DNA from: Rhizobium sp. BK418
Lineage (GTDB): Bacteria > Pseudomonadota > Alphaproteobacteria > Rhizobiales > Rhizobiaceae
Reading direction: 5' to 3'
DNA: 64,000 bases
Assembly: GCF_004341105.1 (NCBI RefSeq)
Contig: NZ_SLZK01000001.1
Coordinates: 310,001 to 374,000 of the forward strand
Shown: positions 30,060-39,251 of the stretch, in pieces
Layout: each line of letters begins with the position of its first letter
Position numbering within the stretch: position 1 is the stretch's first letter
The notes under the pieces: generated by a model
The model's database searches: none
Told to the model about the DNA's origin: nothing
What the model saw: only the letters and a program-made list of their open reading frames with translations
Position numbers and translations under genes: made by a program

Positions 30060-30407
30060 ATGAGGATCTCCAGTTTTCTCCTAGCAGCCGTCCTTTCGGC
30101 CGGTACTTTGTTTTCCGCCGTCGCCCCGGCTGCGGCTGTCCCTCTCGACCGTCAAGCCATCTCGCTACATGGCGACGTAATCCAGACCCGCGGCGGTGAT
30201 CGGGATTGGGGAGGCCGCGATCGTGATGATCGCGATTGGGATGATCGCTATGACTGGGGCGAGCGTCGCCATTGGCGTGAACGTCGCTACTGGCGCCCGG
30301 CCTGGGGCTATGAGCGCCGCTGGAGCCCGTGGCAGGAAGAGCGCTGGCGTGAACGTCAATATTGGCGGCGCCATCAGGGTGGACCCTATTGGCTCTATCG
30401 GGGCTGA
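30060..30407 (+). CDS. Small secreted Arg/Trp/Asp-rich protein
   Basis: A 115-residue protein with a clear signal peptide (MRISSFLLAAVLSAGTLFSA, cleavage probably after AAA near residue 26). The mature part has tandem-like RDWGGRDRDDRDWDD followed by an Arg/Trp/Tyr-rich tail (ERRHWRERRYWRPAWGYERR). An acidic-aromatic block followed by a basic-aromatic block is seen in several rhizobial surface-exposed unknown proteins. I cannot assign a function. GAGGAAGTGAGCC precedes the ATG. A perfect 15-bp terminator stem follows. Confidence 0.75.
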   Translation: MRISSFLLAAVLSAGTLFSAVAPAAAVPLDRQAISLHGDVIQTRGGDRDWGGRDRDDRDWDDRYDWGERRHWRERRYWRPAWGYERRWSPWQEERWRERQYWRRHQGGPYWLYRG

Positions 30408-30442
30408 GGGCTGACGCAGACTGGCCATTTTCGAATCCGAAC

Positions 30443-30482
30443 AAATCCCGTCGCAAGCTTGACGTCTTGCGACGGGATTTTC
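30443..30482 (+). terminator. Terminator of the R/W-rich secreted protein gene
   Basis: AAATCCCGTCGCAAG (30443-30457) pairs without mismatch with CTTGCGACGGGATTT (30466-30480), leaving loop CTTGACGT. The A and T flanks make it suited to both strands. Confidence 0.8.
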
Positions 30483-30656
30483 GCGTGTTCTCCAATTGCC
30501 GTATGCAAATATTATTGACTGGTGGTCAGCCAATGAGCCGGAATCGTAAAAGAGGTAGGCAAGCAGGACTCCGGTGACTGGGAAGGCAAGCTAGCGATCG
30601 GGGCAAAAGCCTGCGCGTCCTTCGCCTCTTTCGATAAAGCGATCTGACATCAAGTT

Positions 30657-30794
30657 TCACTTCTGCGCGGCCTCGTTCACGCTCGATTCGATTTTGGTGC
30701 CGTTGCCGGTCTGTCCGGCACCGGACGGAGACATGATCGCGATGCTGAGCACCGAGACTATCATGACGGCAACGACGGCAATCATCAGACGCAT
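30657..30794 (-). CDS. Very small membrane protein
   Basis: A 45-residue frame starting ATG at 30794. Residues 2-20 (RLMIAVVAVMIVSVLSIAIM) form a single hydrophobic helix with a positive N-terminus, followed by SPSGAGQTGNGTKIESSV and a polar end. An AGGGA ribosome-binding site lies about 11 nt upstream. This looks like a short membrane-anchored protein or a lipid-associated peptide. The hydrophobic helix plus ordered start signals support a real gene, but I recognise no family. Confidence 0.55.
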   Translation of the reverse strand: MRLMIAVVAVMIVSVLSIAIMSPSGAGQTGNGTKIESSVNEAAQK

Positions 30795-30862
30795 GAACGT
30801 TCAAATCCCTGTTTGTCTTGAGGGGATTAAACGTCGGACGGCTTTTGAGGGTTCCGTGTTGG

Positions 30863-31018
30863 CTACTGGGCCGGCTGGGAGGTATTTGCTGGCGCCGTGG
30901 GTGCCAGCGGGTCCGGCTGCCGGATCGGGTGCGATTTGTCCACCCAGATGATACTCAGAATGATCAAGACGAAGACCGCGATGAAGAGAACTCCGAAGAT
31001 CAGCGGCCGAAGTGCCAT
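30863..31018 (-). CDS. Small single-helix membrane protein
   Basis: A 51-residue frame starting MALRPLIFGVLFIAVFVLII, one strong transmembrane helix, followed by WVDKSHPIRQPDPLAPTAPA, a Pro/Ala-rich polar tail. An AAGGAAATCCGCATT spacer-plus-SD precedes the ATG at 31018. The upstream continuation to 31162 has no hydrophobic pattern, so I take the internal start. Function unknown. It lies 68 bp upstream of another small membrane gene on the same strand. Confidence 0.6.
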   Translation of the reverse strand: MALRPLIFGVLFIAVFVLIILSIIWVDKSHPIRQPDPLAPTAPANTSQPAQ

Positions 31019-31200
31019 AATGCGGATTTCCTTCTTACCTGCGCCCCTGGAAAAGAAGTGTCGCCGAGCGCATTGATCGGCCGGCTTTTCCAAGGCAAAT
31101 ATGGACCATGAGTAGAGGCGTTCAACCGCAAGCGCGGGAATCCTTGCCTGTTTCCACGACATATTAGCGGTCGCTGCCTGAGAAAAGCCGGCGCTTGTAC

Positions 31201-32091
31201 CTATGCCTTCAGATGCAGGCGTGCTGCATAGAGGGCTATCGCCGCGGCATTTGATACGTTCAGCGATTTGATGGCGCCAGGCATGTCGAGACGGGCGAGC
31301 GCATTGACGGTCTCGCGGGTTTTCTGCCGCAGGCCCTTGCCTTCCGAACCGAGCACCAAGGCAACCCGATCTCCCGAGAAAGTGCCTTCAAGCGGCGTCG
31401 GCCCTTCCGAATCGAGGCCGATGGTAAAGAAGCCAAGCTTGTGCAACTCACCGAGCGCATCGGAAAGATTGGTGATCTGTATATAAGGTATGAGTTCCAA
31501 GGCGCCGGATGCGGATTTTGCAAGCACGCCGGATTCGGTCGGACTATGTCTCTGGGTGGTGATAACCGCGCCGGCACTGAACGCCACTGCCGAGCGCATG
31601 ATCGCGCCGACATTGTGCGGATCGGTCACCTGGTCGAGCACGAGAAGCAGCGGGCTGTCCTTCAGCGCTTCCAGCCGCCGGACGGGCAGCGGCCGCGTTT
31701 CCAGCATCACGCCCTGGTGAATTGCCTCCGGGTCGAGCACCTTGTCGATATCATGAGGCGAAACCACTTCGACAGGAATGCCGATTGCGTCCGGATTGAT
31801 CTCCAGTCGCGCAAGCGCGTTTTGTGTCACCGACAGCTTGATGTTCTTGCGCTCGGGGTTTTCAAGCGCGGCGCGAACGGTATGAAGACCGTAAAGGAAA
31901 ACCTGATCGGGCGCGAGCGCCGGCGGCCTCCAGTCGTCCGCTCCGCGCTTGCGCTTCTGTGGTGCGGGGGTCGGAATTTCACCGCGCTCGCGCTTGGCGT
32001 CGCGGTGCGCGCGCCGGAGCGTTGCGTAATGCGTGTCCTTTGCGGACTTGTCGGTGGCGGGCTTTCCGCCGGATTTGTTATCTTTGCTCAT
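31201..32091 (-). CDS. rlmB: SpoU-family 23S rRNA 2'-O-ribose methyltransferase (RlmB-like)
   Basis: A 296-residue SPOUT methyltransferase. A lysine-rich N-terminus precedes the substrate-binding domain (FLYGLHTVRAALENPERK). The trefoil-knot core shows LDQVTDPHNVGAIMRSA near residue 145, LVLGSEGKGLRQKTRE and the final SLNVSNAAAIALYA. E. coli RlmB methylates G2251 in the peptidyl-transferase P loop. TrmH-type specificity cannot be fully excluded, but the N-terminal domain favours RlmB. It is divergent from the tRNA-Tyr/Gly pair. Confidence 0.88.
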   Translation of the reverse strand: MSKDNKSGGKPATDKSAKDTHYATLRRAHRDAKRERGEIPTPAPQKRKRGADDWRPPALAPDQVFLYGLHTVRAALENPERKNIKLSVTQNALARLEINPDAIGIPVEVVSPHDIDKVLDPEAIHQGVMLETRPLPVRRLEALKDSPLLLVLDQVTDPHNVGAIMRSAVAFSAGAVITTQRHSPTESGVLAKSASGALELIPYIQITNLSDALGELHKLGFFTIGLDSEGPTPLEGTFSGDRVALVLGSEGKGLRQKTRETVNALARLDMPGAIKSLNVSNAAAIALYAARLHLKA

Positions 32092-32193
32092 GCGGCTTTA
32101 TAACGATGGCGCTTGTTGCCGCATAGGCCCTCTTTCGTATGCCGGCTTTCAACAGGCGTTGAAATTTTTCCTGTCTTTTCCATTGTCATCGTG

Positions 32194-32222
32194 TTGACAG
32201 ACTGAAATCGTCCGGTCATATA
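32194..32222 (+). promoter_or_regulatory. Promoter of tRNA-Tyr/tRNA-Gly
   Basis: TTGACA (32194-32199) and CATATA (32217-32222) are separated by exactly 17 nt, about 70 nt before tRNA-Tyr. The -35 is a perfect consensus. This is the clearest promoter in the window and probably drives the tRNA pair, possibly also tuf. Confidence 0.7.
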
Positions 32223-32295
32223 CGCGGCGCAGACGACGGGGCGGCAACGCTTCAACGTCTGACGAACTTGGTCTCACGATCCGGACGAAACGACT

Positions 32296-32380
32296 GGAGA
32301 GATGCCCGAGTGGTTAAAGGGGACGGACTGTAAATCCGTTGGCTCAGCCTACGTTGGTTCAAATCCAACTCTCTCCACCA
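32296..32380 (+). tRNA. tRNA-Tyr (anticodon GTA)
   Basis: An 85-nt class II tRNA with a long variable arm. The acceptor GGAGAGA pairs with TCTCTCC and CCA is encoded. The anticodon stem GACGGA/TCCGTT encloses CTGTAAA (anticodon GTA). The variable arm GGCTCAGCC is consistent with tyrosine. Confidence 0.95.
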
Positions 32381-32404
32381 TTCGTCACTGGATCGGACCA
32401 TCCC

Positions 32405-32478
32405 GCGGGTATAGCTCAATGGTAGAGCAGCAGCCTTCCAAGCTGAATACGCGGGTTCGATTCCCGCTACCCGCTCCA
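32405..32478 (+). tRNA. tRNA-Gly (anticodon TCC)
   Basis: A 74-nt cloverleaf. The acceptor GCGGGTA pairs with TACCCGC and CCA is encoded. The loop CTTCCAA gives anticodon TCC. It follows tRNA-Tyr by 24 nt, so the two are probably co-transcribed. Confidence 0.95.
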
Positions 32479-32669
32479 TCTGTTTCCCTCTCGTCGAATA
32501 CTTATCGTATCGGTTCGCACCCGAACCGGACGGTTTGCTTTGCCGGCATCCCGTGATGATAGCCAAAATGAGCACCGTCCGCTCGAGCTTGGATGAGATG
32601 CAAGCCCGGATCTTCTGTCGATTTCCCTTGGGATTTCAGTTGTTTTGGGAAGGCCGCGGCCGAATCACC

Positions 32670-32698
32670 TTGAGAGTTGCGAATTATCGCCCATATGC
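32670..32698 (+). promoter_or_regulatory. Putative promoter of tuf copy 1
   Basis: TTGAGA (32670-32675) and ATATGC (32693-32698) are spaced by 17 nt, giving a leader of roughly 115 nt before tuf. The rest of the 340-bp gap between tRNA-Gly and tuf holds no convincing ORF or hairpin. Confidence 0.4.
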
Positions 32699-32818
32699 GC
32701 TGACAGGCCTAGAATGGCGTCTGCAATTAAGTCTTGCGCAATTTCGCCGAAAGCCTTAAACGGCGGCACTAAACCGGTTCGCCGGGGTCACCCATTTACG
32801 TCCACAGGAAGCATTCAA

Positions 32819-33994
32819 ATGGCAAAGAGTAAGTTTGAGCGCAACAAGCCGCACGTCAACATTGGCACGATCGGCCACGTTGACCACGGCAAGACGTCTC
32901 TGACGGCAGCGATCACGAAGTACTTCGGTGAATTCAAGGCGTATGACCAGATCGACGCAGCGCCGGAAGAAAAGGCACGCGGCATCACCATTTCGACGGC
33001 TCACGTCGAGTATGAGACGGCCAACCGTCACTATGCGCACGTCGACTGCCCCGGCCACGCTGACTATGTGAAGAACATGATCACGGGTGCGGCGCAGATG
33101 GACGGCGCGATCCTGGTTTGCTCGGCTGCTGACGGCCCGATGCCGCAGACGCGCGAGCACATCCTGCTTGCCCGCCAGGTTGGCGTTCCGGCGATTGTCG
33201 TGTTCCTCAACAAGGTCGACCAGGTTGACGACGCCGAACTGCTCGAGCTCGTCGAACTGGAAGTTCGCGAACTCCTGTCGTCCTACGACTTCCCGGGCGA
33301 CGACATCCCGGTCGTCAAGGGTTCGGCCCTTGCAGCTCTTGAAGACAGCGACAAGAAGATCGGCGAAGACGCGATCCGCGAGCTGATGGCTCAGGTTGAC
33401 GCCTACATCCCGACGCCTGAGCGTCCGATCGACCAGCCGTTCCTGATGCCGATCGAAGACGTGTTCTCGATCTCCGGCCGTGGTACGGTTGTGACGGGCC
33501 GTGTCGAGCGTGGCATCATCAAGGTTGGTGAAGAAGTCGAGATCGTCGGCATCCGTCCGACGTCGAAGACGACGGTGACCGGCGTTGAAATGTTCCGCAA
33601 GCTGCTCGACCAGGGCCAGGCTGGCGACAACATCGGTGCTCTGGTTCGCGGTGTGAACCGTGACGGCGTCGAGCGTGGCCAGATTCTGTGCAAGCCGGGC
33701 TCTGTCAAGCCGCACAAGAAGTTCAAGGCCGAAGCCTATATCCTGACGAAGGAAGAAGGCGGCCGTCATACGCCGTTCTTCACGAACTACCGTCCGCAGT
33801 TCTACTTCCGCACGACGGACGTCACCGGCATCGTGACGCTTCCGGAAGGCACGGAAATGGTCATGCCTGGCGACAACGTCACGGTTGACGTCGAGCTGAT
33901 CGTTCCGATCGCGATGGAAGAAAAGCTTCGCTTCGCCATCCGCGAAGGCGGCCGCACCGTCGGTGCAGGCATCGTCGCTGCTATCGTCGAGTAA
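32819..33994 (+). CDS. tufA: Elongation factor Tu, copy 1
   Basis: A 391-residue GTPase that delivers aminoacyl-tRNA to the ribosome. G motifs are GHVDHGKT near residue 18, DCPGHADYV near residue 81 and NKVD near residue 136, followed by domains II and III. It has the same protein sequence as the second copy at 52219-53394, and the only nucleotide difference I found is the last sense codon (GAG here, GAA there). A terminator follows directly. The upstream tRNA pair and downstream secE-nusG are the usual bacterial tuf context. Confidence 0.98.
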   Translation: MAKSKFERNKPHVNIGTIGHVDHGKTSLTAAITKYFGEFKAYDQIDAAPEEKARGITISTAHVEYETANRHYAHVDCPGHADYVKNMITGAAQMDGAILVCSAADGPMPQTREHILLARQVGVPAIVVFLNKVDQVDDAELLELVELEVRELLSSYDFPGDDIPVVKGSALAALEDSDKKIGEDAIRELMAQVDAYIPTPERPIDQPFLMPIEDVFSISGRGTVVTGRVERGIIKVGEEVEIVGIRPTSKTTVTGVEMFRKLLDQGQAGDNIGALVRGVNRDGVERGQILCKPGSVKPHKKFKAEAYILTKEEGGRHTPFFTNYRPQFYFRTTDVTGIVTLPEGTEMVMPGDNVTVDVELIVPIAMEEKLRFAIREGGRTVGAGIVAAIVE

Positions 33995-34020
33995 TCTCGG
34001 GATAACCCTGATTAAGGAAA

Positions 34021-34048
34021 AACCTCGCTGGAAACGGCGGGGTTTTTT
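34021..34048 (+). terminator. tuf copy 1 terminator
   Basis: AACCTCGC (34021-34028) pairs with GCGGGGTT (34037-34044) through one G-U, followed by six T. Confidence 0.8.
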
Positions 34049-34198
34049 CGTTTCTAATGACTGTCCGCCCGTTCATGAGATGTTGTAAAAATATCGTTAA
34101 AATTAGCTCACGCGACAATTTATTCATCTCACGTTCAGAAAGCGTTTTGTGATCCGGCATTTTTGGTTCAGACTCCTTCCTGTAGAAAGGAGAGTAGG

Positions 34199-34333
34199 AT
34201 GATTCACAAAGCCACATTCGTTGCGACGATTTTCGCGATGTATGTTTTTACGATGTTTTTCATCGCTGCAATTCCACAGGAAGTAGTTCAGGCAGCTGGC
34301 GCGCAGATAGACGAAGTAAGCGTCATTAAGTAA
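34199..34333 (+). CDS. Very small membrane protein
   Basis: A 44-residue frame beginning MIHKATFVATIFAMYVFTMF, one hydrophobic helix with a short basic start, then AAIPQEVVQAAGAQIDEVSV as an amphipathic end. AAAGGAGAGTAGG is a strong ribosome-binding site 6-12 nt before the ATG, better than many neighbours. It is too short to be shown by common gene-finders. Its location, isolated between the tuf terminator and the epimerase-like gene, is not otherwise explained. Function unknown. Confidence 0.6.
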   Translation: MIHKATFVATIFAMYVFTMFFIAAIPQEVVQAAGAQIDEVSVIK

Positions 34334-34503
34334 CTGCGTAGCAAATCGCCGGGGCGTCCGGCGATGATTGAAATGGCAGGACAGGTGCTTCCGGTGGGAG
34401 TGCCTGGCCGGGGTAGGTTTGAACCTGCCGACGAGACGCTCGCTTGCTCTTCACGCGGAAGAGTTTATCTATGCCTCCGATTTCATGACGCGGAGGATAT
34501 TCC

Positions 34504-35397
34504 ATGAAGAAGCGCATCCTATTCACCGGCGGTTCTGGCAAGGCCGGACGCCACGCCGTGCCGTGGCTCGTCAATGCCGGTTACGAGGTTCACAACGTCG
34601 ATCTCGTGCCGCTGGAAAGCCCCGGCGTCACCAATCTCATCGCCGACATCACCGATAGCGGCCAGATGTTCAACGCGCTCTCCATGCATCGGGATTTTCC
34701 GGATCTGGATGCGGGGAAGGGCGTGCAGCCCTTCGATGCCGTCGTGCATTTCGCTGCGGTGCCGCGCATCCTCATCAGGCCCGACAATGAGACATTCCGC
34801 ATCAACACGATGGGCACTTACAATGTCATCGAGGCGGCGGTGAAGCTCGGCATCAAGAAGATCATCGTCGCCTCGAGCGAGACTACCTACGGTGTCTGCT
34901 TTGCCGAAGGTCACCGGGACTTCCACCAGTTCCCGCTCGAGGAAGATTATGATGTCAACCCGATGGATTCCTACGGTCTCTCCAAGGTTTTGAACGAGAA
35001 GACGGCGCGCGCTTTTGCCGAACGTTCGGGTTTTGATATCTACGCTCTGCGCATCGGCAATGTCATCGAGCCGCATGAGTACGAGAAGTTCCCGACCTAT
35101 TTCGCCAATCCCGAAATGCGCAAGCGCATCGCCTGGAGCTATATCGATGCGCGCGATCTCGGCCAGATCGTCCATCTCTGCATTCAGAAGGATGGGTTGG
35201 GTTTCCAGGTTTTCAACGCGGCCAACGACACTGTCTCTGCAAACACGCCATCGAAGGAACTCGCCAAGCGCTTCTTCCCGAACGTGCCTTTCGCCCGCGA
35301 GATCGGCGAATATGAAGGCCTGCTGTCTAATAGAAAGATTCGCGAAGTGCTCGGCTTCAAGGAAGAGCACGACTGGCGCAAATACGTGAAAGTTTGA
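34504..35397 (+). CDS. NAD(P)-dependent epimerase/dehydratase (extended SDR)
   Basis: A 297-residue extended short-chain dehydrogenase/reductase. The nucleotide-binding loop is GGSGKAGRHAV near residue 9, the acidic NAD-binding residue is in NVDLVP, and the catalytic pair is Y-GLSK (YxxxK) near residue 160 with S in VASSETTYG upstream. The product-side sequence NAANDTVSANTPSKELA is typical of sugar-nucleotide epimerases and related dehydrogenases. The exact substrate is not visible. It sits between tuf and tRNA-Trp, interrupting the common tuf-tRNA-Trp-secE order. Confidence 0.88.
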   Translation: MKKRILFTGGSGKAGRHAVPWLVNAGYEVHNVDLVPLESPGVTNLIADITDSGQMFNALSMHRDFPDLDAGKGVQPFDAVVHFAAVPRILIRPDNETFRINTMGTYNVIEAAVKLGIKKIIVASSETTYGVCFAEGHRDFHQFPLEEDYDVNPMDSYGLSKVLNEKTARAFAERSGFDIYALRIGNVIEPHEYEKFPTYFANPEMRKRIAWSYIDARDLGQIVHLCIQKDGLGFQVFNAANDTVSANTPSKELAKRFFPNVPFAREIGEYEGLLSNRKIREVLGFKEEHDWRKYVKV

Positions 35398-35613
35398 GAT
35401 TTCACTTGGAAAAGGCGTCGCGACCTGACGCGCTCAATTCGCGTCAGACCGCCAAATGCGCCATTGTTAGCCGCTTCTTCCGATTGCTCGCGGAGAATGG
35501 TTCTGAAAATCGAAAATCGCTCTTGCATATCCTGAGCCGCCGTCTTAAAGGGAGCGCCATGCTTTACACGGGGTTGACGGTCGCAAGGCCAAACGGCTGA
35601 ATGCAAAGCGTAA

Positions 35614-35689
<76 letters not shown>

Positions 35690-35881
35690 TTTTCCTTGAA
35701 CGGACAGCGCGGACGTGAACGCAGCGTTCCGGCGGGGATTGCGTATATGGCAACAAATTTCGTTAAACGGCGGTTTCCCTCTTGTGTATTCGGAAATCGA
35801 TGTTTATTTAGGGTTCAACAGACACGCGGTGCGTGGGGCTGATAGTTTCAGCTTTACGCGCCGTAATTGCGTGGGCAGTCG

Positions 35882-36082
35882 ATGGCATCCAAATCCAATC
35901 CATTCGCGTTTCTGCAGCAGGTCCGCACGGAGACGTCTAAAGTTACTTGGCCGTCGCGCCGCGAGACCATGATCTCGACGGTCATGGTGCTTGTTATGGT
36001 TGTTTTTGCTGCGCTGTTTTTCTTTGCCGCCGACCAGCTCATTGGCTGGGCGCTGAGCTACGTGCTCAATACCGGCAACTGA
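35882..36082 (+). CDS. secE: Preprotein translocase subunit SecE
   Basis: A 66-residue, single-helix SecE as in most alphaproteobacteria. The amphipathic stretch FLQQVRTETSKVTWPSRRET, with the conserved KVTWP, is followed by the transmembrane helix MISTVMVLVMVVFAALFFFA. It clamps SecY in the SecYEG channel. I chose ATG 35882 (MASKSNPF) over an upstream in-frame start. The nusG gene begins 17 bp later. Confidence 0.93.
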   Translation: MASKSNPFAFLQQVRTETSKVTWPSRRETMISTVMVLVMVVFAALFFFAADQLIGWALSYVLNTGN

Positions 36083-36099
36083 TACGGGTGGAGATGAAA

Positions 36100-36630
36100 A
36101 TGGCGGCACGTTGGTACATCGTCCACGCATATTCCAATTTTGAAAAGAAGGTCGCTGAAGACATCGAGAACAAGGCTCGCCAGAAGGGGCTTGAGCATCT
36201 GTTCGAAAAGATCCTCGTGCCGACCGAAAAGGTGGTGGAAGTGCGCCGTGGCCGTAAGGTCGATTCCGAGCGCAAGTTCTTCCCGGGCTATGTCATGGTT
36301 CGCGCCAACCTGACGGATGAGGCCTATCACCTGATCAAGAATACGCCGAAGGTCACGGGCTTCCTTGGCTCTGACAATAAGCCGGTTCCGATTCCGGATT
36401 CTGAAGCCGAGCGCATCCTCGGTCAGGTTCAGGAAGGTGTCGAGCGTCCGAAGGCTTCCGTTACCTTCGAAATCGGCGAGCAGGTTCGCGTTTCCGATGG
36501 TCCGTTCGCATCGTTCAATGGCACGGTTCAGGATGTGGACGAAGAGCGTTCCCGCCTGAAAGTGGAAGTGTCGATCTTCGGTCGCGCTACCCCGGTTGAA
36601 CTGGAATACGCTCAGGTCGAGAAGGTTTGA
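36100..36630 (+). CDS. nusG: Transcription termination/antitermination protein NusG
   Basis: 176 residues. The N-terminal NGN domain starts ARWYIVHAYSNFEKKVAED and contains the conserved FFPGYVMV segment near residue 64. The C-terminal KOW domain carries GEQVRVSDGPFASFNGTVQD. NusG binds RNA polymerase and couples it to Rho and to the ribosome. An in-frame ATG 6 nt upstream is possible, but 36100 gives the usual length, with GGAG before it. Adjacent secE fits the conserved pair. Confidence 0.95.
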   Translation: MAARWYIVHAYSNFEKKVAEDIENKARQKGLEHLFEKILVPTEKVVEVRRGRKVDSERKFFPGYVMVRANLTDEAYHLIKNTPKVTGFLGSDNKPVPIPDSEAERILGQVQEGVERPKASVTFEIGEQVRVSDGPFASFNGTVQDVDEERSRLKVEVSIFGRATPVELEYAQVEKV

Positions 36631-36807
36631 TTTTTCGAGATCGGGCATCGGTAAGTGTTTGCTGATGTCCGGGCGGCAAATGCCGCATCGCGTGGAAGGT
36701 GAGGGGTCTTAGCCGGGCCTCAAGGATCCGAACCACGCAACCGCAGCCGCCGGAGCGATCCGGCATCAAGGGCCGGGCGACCGGCCGTCAGTGAAAGGCA
36801 GAGAGAT

Positions 36808-37239
36808 ATGGCTAAGAAAGTTGCAGGCCAGCTCAAGCTGCAGGTCAAGGCAGGATCGGCAAACCCGTCCCCGCCGATTGGCCCGGCACTTGGTCAGCGT
36901 GGCATTAACATCATGGAATTCTGCAAGTCGTTCAACGCGGCTACGCAGGAAATGGAAAAAGGTATGCCGATCCCGGTCGTCATCACCTATTACCAGGACA
37001 AGTCCTTCACCTTCGTCATGAAGCAGCCGCCGGTCAGCTACTTCCTGAAGAAGGAAGCCAAGATCCAGTCCGGTTCCAAGACGCCGGGCAAGGGCGCAAA
37101 GGCTGGTTCCCTCACCAAGGCTCAGATCAAGACGATCGCCGAAGCCAAGATGAAGGACCTGAACGCAGCAGATATCGAAGGTGCAATGGCGATGATCGAG
37201 GGCTCTGCCCGCGCCATGGGCCTGGAAGTGGTGGGTTAA
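36808..37239 (+). CDS. rplK: 50S ribosomal protein L11
   Basis: A 143-residue protein with the N-terminal domain starting [20 protein letters not shown] and the C-terminal rRNA-binding domain. L11 forms the GTPase-associated region with 23S rRNA, binds thiostrepton in sensitive species and is needed for RelA stimulation. It precedes rplA by 4 bp. The usual rplK-rplA pairing supports the call. Confidence 0.97.
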   Translation: MAKKVAGQLKLQVKAGSANPSPPIGPALGQRGINIMEFCKSFNAATQEMEKGMPIPVVITYYQDKSFTFVMKQPPVSYFLKKEAKIQSGSKTPGKGAKAGSLTKAQIKTIAEAKMKDLNAADIEGAMAMIEGSARAMGLEVVG

Positions 37240-37243
37240 GACC

Positions 37244-37945
37244 ATGGCAGGCAAGCGCACTCAGAAGATCAACGAAGGTGTTGATCCGACCAAGCTCTAC
37301 GCTCTGACGACCGCCATCGGCATGGTCAAGGAACGTGCCGTCGCGAAGTTCGACGAAACCGTAGAAATTTCGATGAACCTCGGTGTTGACCCGCGTCACG
37401 CAGACCAGATGGTCCGCGGCGTCGTCAACCTGCCGAATGGCACCGGCCGTACGGTTCGCGTCGCTGTTTTCGCCCGTGGCGTCAAGGCTGACGAAGCCAA
37501 GGCTGCCGGCGCAGACGTCGTTGGCGCAGAAGATCTCGTTGAAATCGTCCAGGGCGGCAAGATCGACTTCGATCGCTGCATCGCGACCCCGGACATGATG
37601 CCGCTCGTCGGCCGCCTCGGTAAGGTTCTCGGCCCGCGCGGCATGATGCCGAACCCGAAGGTCGGTACGGTTACGATGGATGTCGCTGGTGCCGTCAAGG
37701 CTTCCAAGGGCGGCGCCGTCGAGTTCCGCGTCGAAAAGGCTGGTATCGTTCACGCCGGCATCGGCAAGGCATCCTTCGATGCCAAGGCTCTGGAAGAAAA
37801 CATCCGCGCCTTCGCTGACGCCGTCATCAAGGCAAAGCCGGCTGGCGCCAAGGGCAACTACGTCAAGCGCGTAGCGCTCTCCTCGACCATGGGTCCGGGC
37901 GTCAAGATCGAAGTCGGCTCGGTCACCGCAGCGCCGGCTGCTTAA
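37244..37945 (+). CDS. rplA: 50S ribosomal protein L1
   Basis: A 233-residue protein that binds 23S rRNA and forms the mobile L1 stalk at the E-site. The rRNA-binding motif is in [20 protein letters not shown] near residue 125, with the C-terminal [11 protein letters not shown]. In E. coli, L1 represses its own operon by binding the rplK leader. It follows rplK by 4 bp. Confidence 0.97.
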   Translation: MAGKRTQKINEGVDPTKLYALTTAIGMVKERAVAKFDETVEISMNLGVDPRHADQMVRGVVNLPNGTGRTVRVAVFARGVKADEAKAAGADVVGAEDLVEIVQGGKIDFDRCIATPDMMPLVGRLGKVLGPRGMMPNPKVGTVTMDVAGAVKASKGGAVEFRVEKAGIVHAGIGKASFDAKALEENIRAFADAVIKAKPAGAKGNYVKRVALSSTMGPGVKIEVGSVTAAPAA

Positions 37946-38276
37946 GTTTCATCGGGCGTCAGTCCGATTGTAAAGAATTCCGGCCTCGTAAGGGGCCGGG
38001 ATATTCCGGAGAAATCCGGAATCCTGTCCGAGATTGCAGGTGGTTATCCCTTAATCACTTTTGCCTGCATGAGACGGGTAAGACCCGAATTGCATGAAGT
38101 TCTGCTTCTAGGAAATCGGTTCGAGCCTTGGATGCCTTGTGTCTTCCTTGCCTTAAGTGGCGCGGAGCGCGAGGGGACAGGATCCTCAAGCGTCGCTTGG
38201 GATCGCTTCTGATCCCGGGAGGCAAAAGGCAACCCGGCGGGTCCGTTCAAATGGTCCCGCCAACTGGAGATAGGCA
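37946..38276 (+). promoter_or_regulatory. rplJ (L10) leader region
   Basis: A 331-bp gap inside the rplKAJL run. It contains CCGGCC/GGCCGG near 37980-37999, the perfect GAAA-tetraloop hairpin ATTCCGGA-GAAA-TCCGGAAT (38003-38022), and GGCGGG(T)CC/GGTCCCGCC just before the start codon. L10-L12 complexes autoregulate rplJ by binding such leaders, so this is most likely the L10 leader. The exact binding site cannot be confirmed here. Confidence 0.5.
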
Positions 38277-38795
38277 GTGGAAAGAGCGGAAAAACGCGAA
38301 TTCGTCACGGAACTGAACGAAGTCTTCAAGGCTTCGGGCTCGGTTGTCGTGGCCCACTATGCTGGTGCTACAGTCGCGCAGATGAACGATTTTCGTTCCA
38401 AGATGCGCGCTGCTGGCGGCACCGTCAAAGTCGCGAAGAACCGCCTGGCCAAAATTGCCCTTCAGGGTACGGAAGCGGAAGGGATGTCCAATCTCTTCAA
38501 GGGTCAGACGCTCATTGCATACAGCGCCGATCCGGTCACCGCTCCGAAGGTCGTCATGGATTTCGCCAAGACCAACGACAAGATCGTGGTTCTCGGCGGC
38601 GCCATGGGCACGACAACGCTGAACGCCGAAGGTGTCAAGTCGCTTGCGACCCTGCCTTCGCTGGACGAACTGCGTGCGAAGCTGCTGGGCATGATCCAGA
38701 CTCCGGCTACCCGCATTGCAGGCGTTGTTGCAGCACCGGCAAGCCAGCTTGCTCGCGTGTTCTCGGCCTACGCCAAGAAGGACGAAGCCGCTTAA
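38277..38795 (+). CDS. rplJ: 50S ribosomal protein L10
   Basis: A 172-residue protein starting at GTG (38277), with ACTGGAGATAGGCA before it. The N-terminal rRNA-binding domain ([25 protein letters not shown]) is followed by the helical C-terminus ([15 protein letters not shown]) that recruits L7/L12 dimers. It forms the base of the ribosomal stalk. Confidence 0.96.
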   Translation: MERAEKREFVTELNEVFKASGSVVVAHYAGATVAQMNDFRSKMRAAGGTVKVAKNRLAKIALQGTEAEGMSNLFKGQTLIAYSADPVTAPKVVMDFAKTNDKIVVLGGAMGTTTLNAEGVKSLATLPSLDELRAKLLGMIQTPATRIAGVVAAPASQLARVFSAYAKKDEAA

Positions 38796-38852
38796 GGCGG
38801 TTTTTCGCTGTACATACTCAACAGTTCGAACCGAACAAAAGGAACTAGAAAA

Positions 38853-39236
<384 letters not shown>

Positions 39237-39251
39237 TCTTGAACTGCACTT

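Noticed and set aside
35394..35606. Overlapping frames on both strands between the SDR gene and tRNA-Trp
   Set aside because: Neither has a ribosome-binding site or recognisable family. The gap more likely holds the tRNA-Trp promoter.
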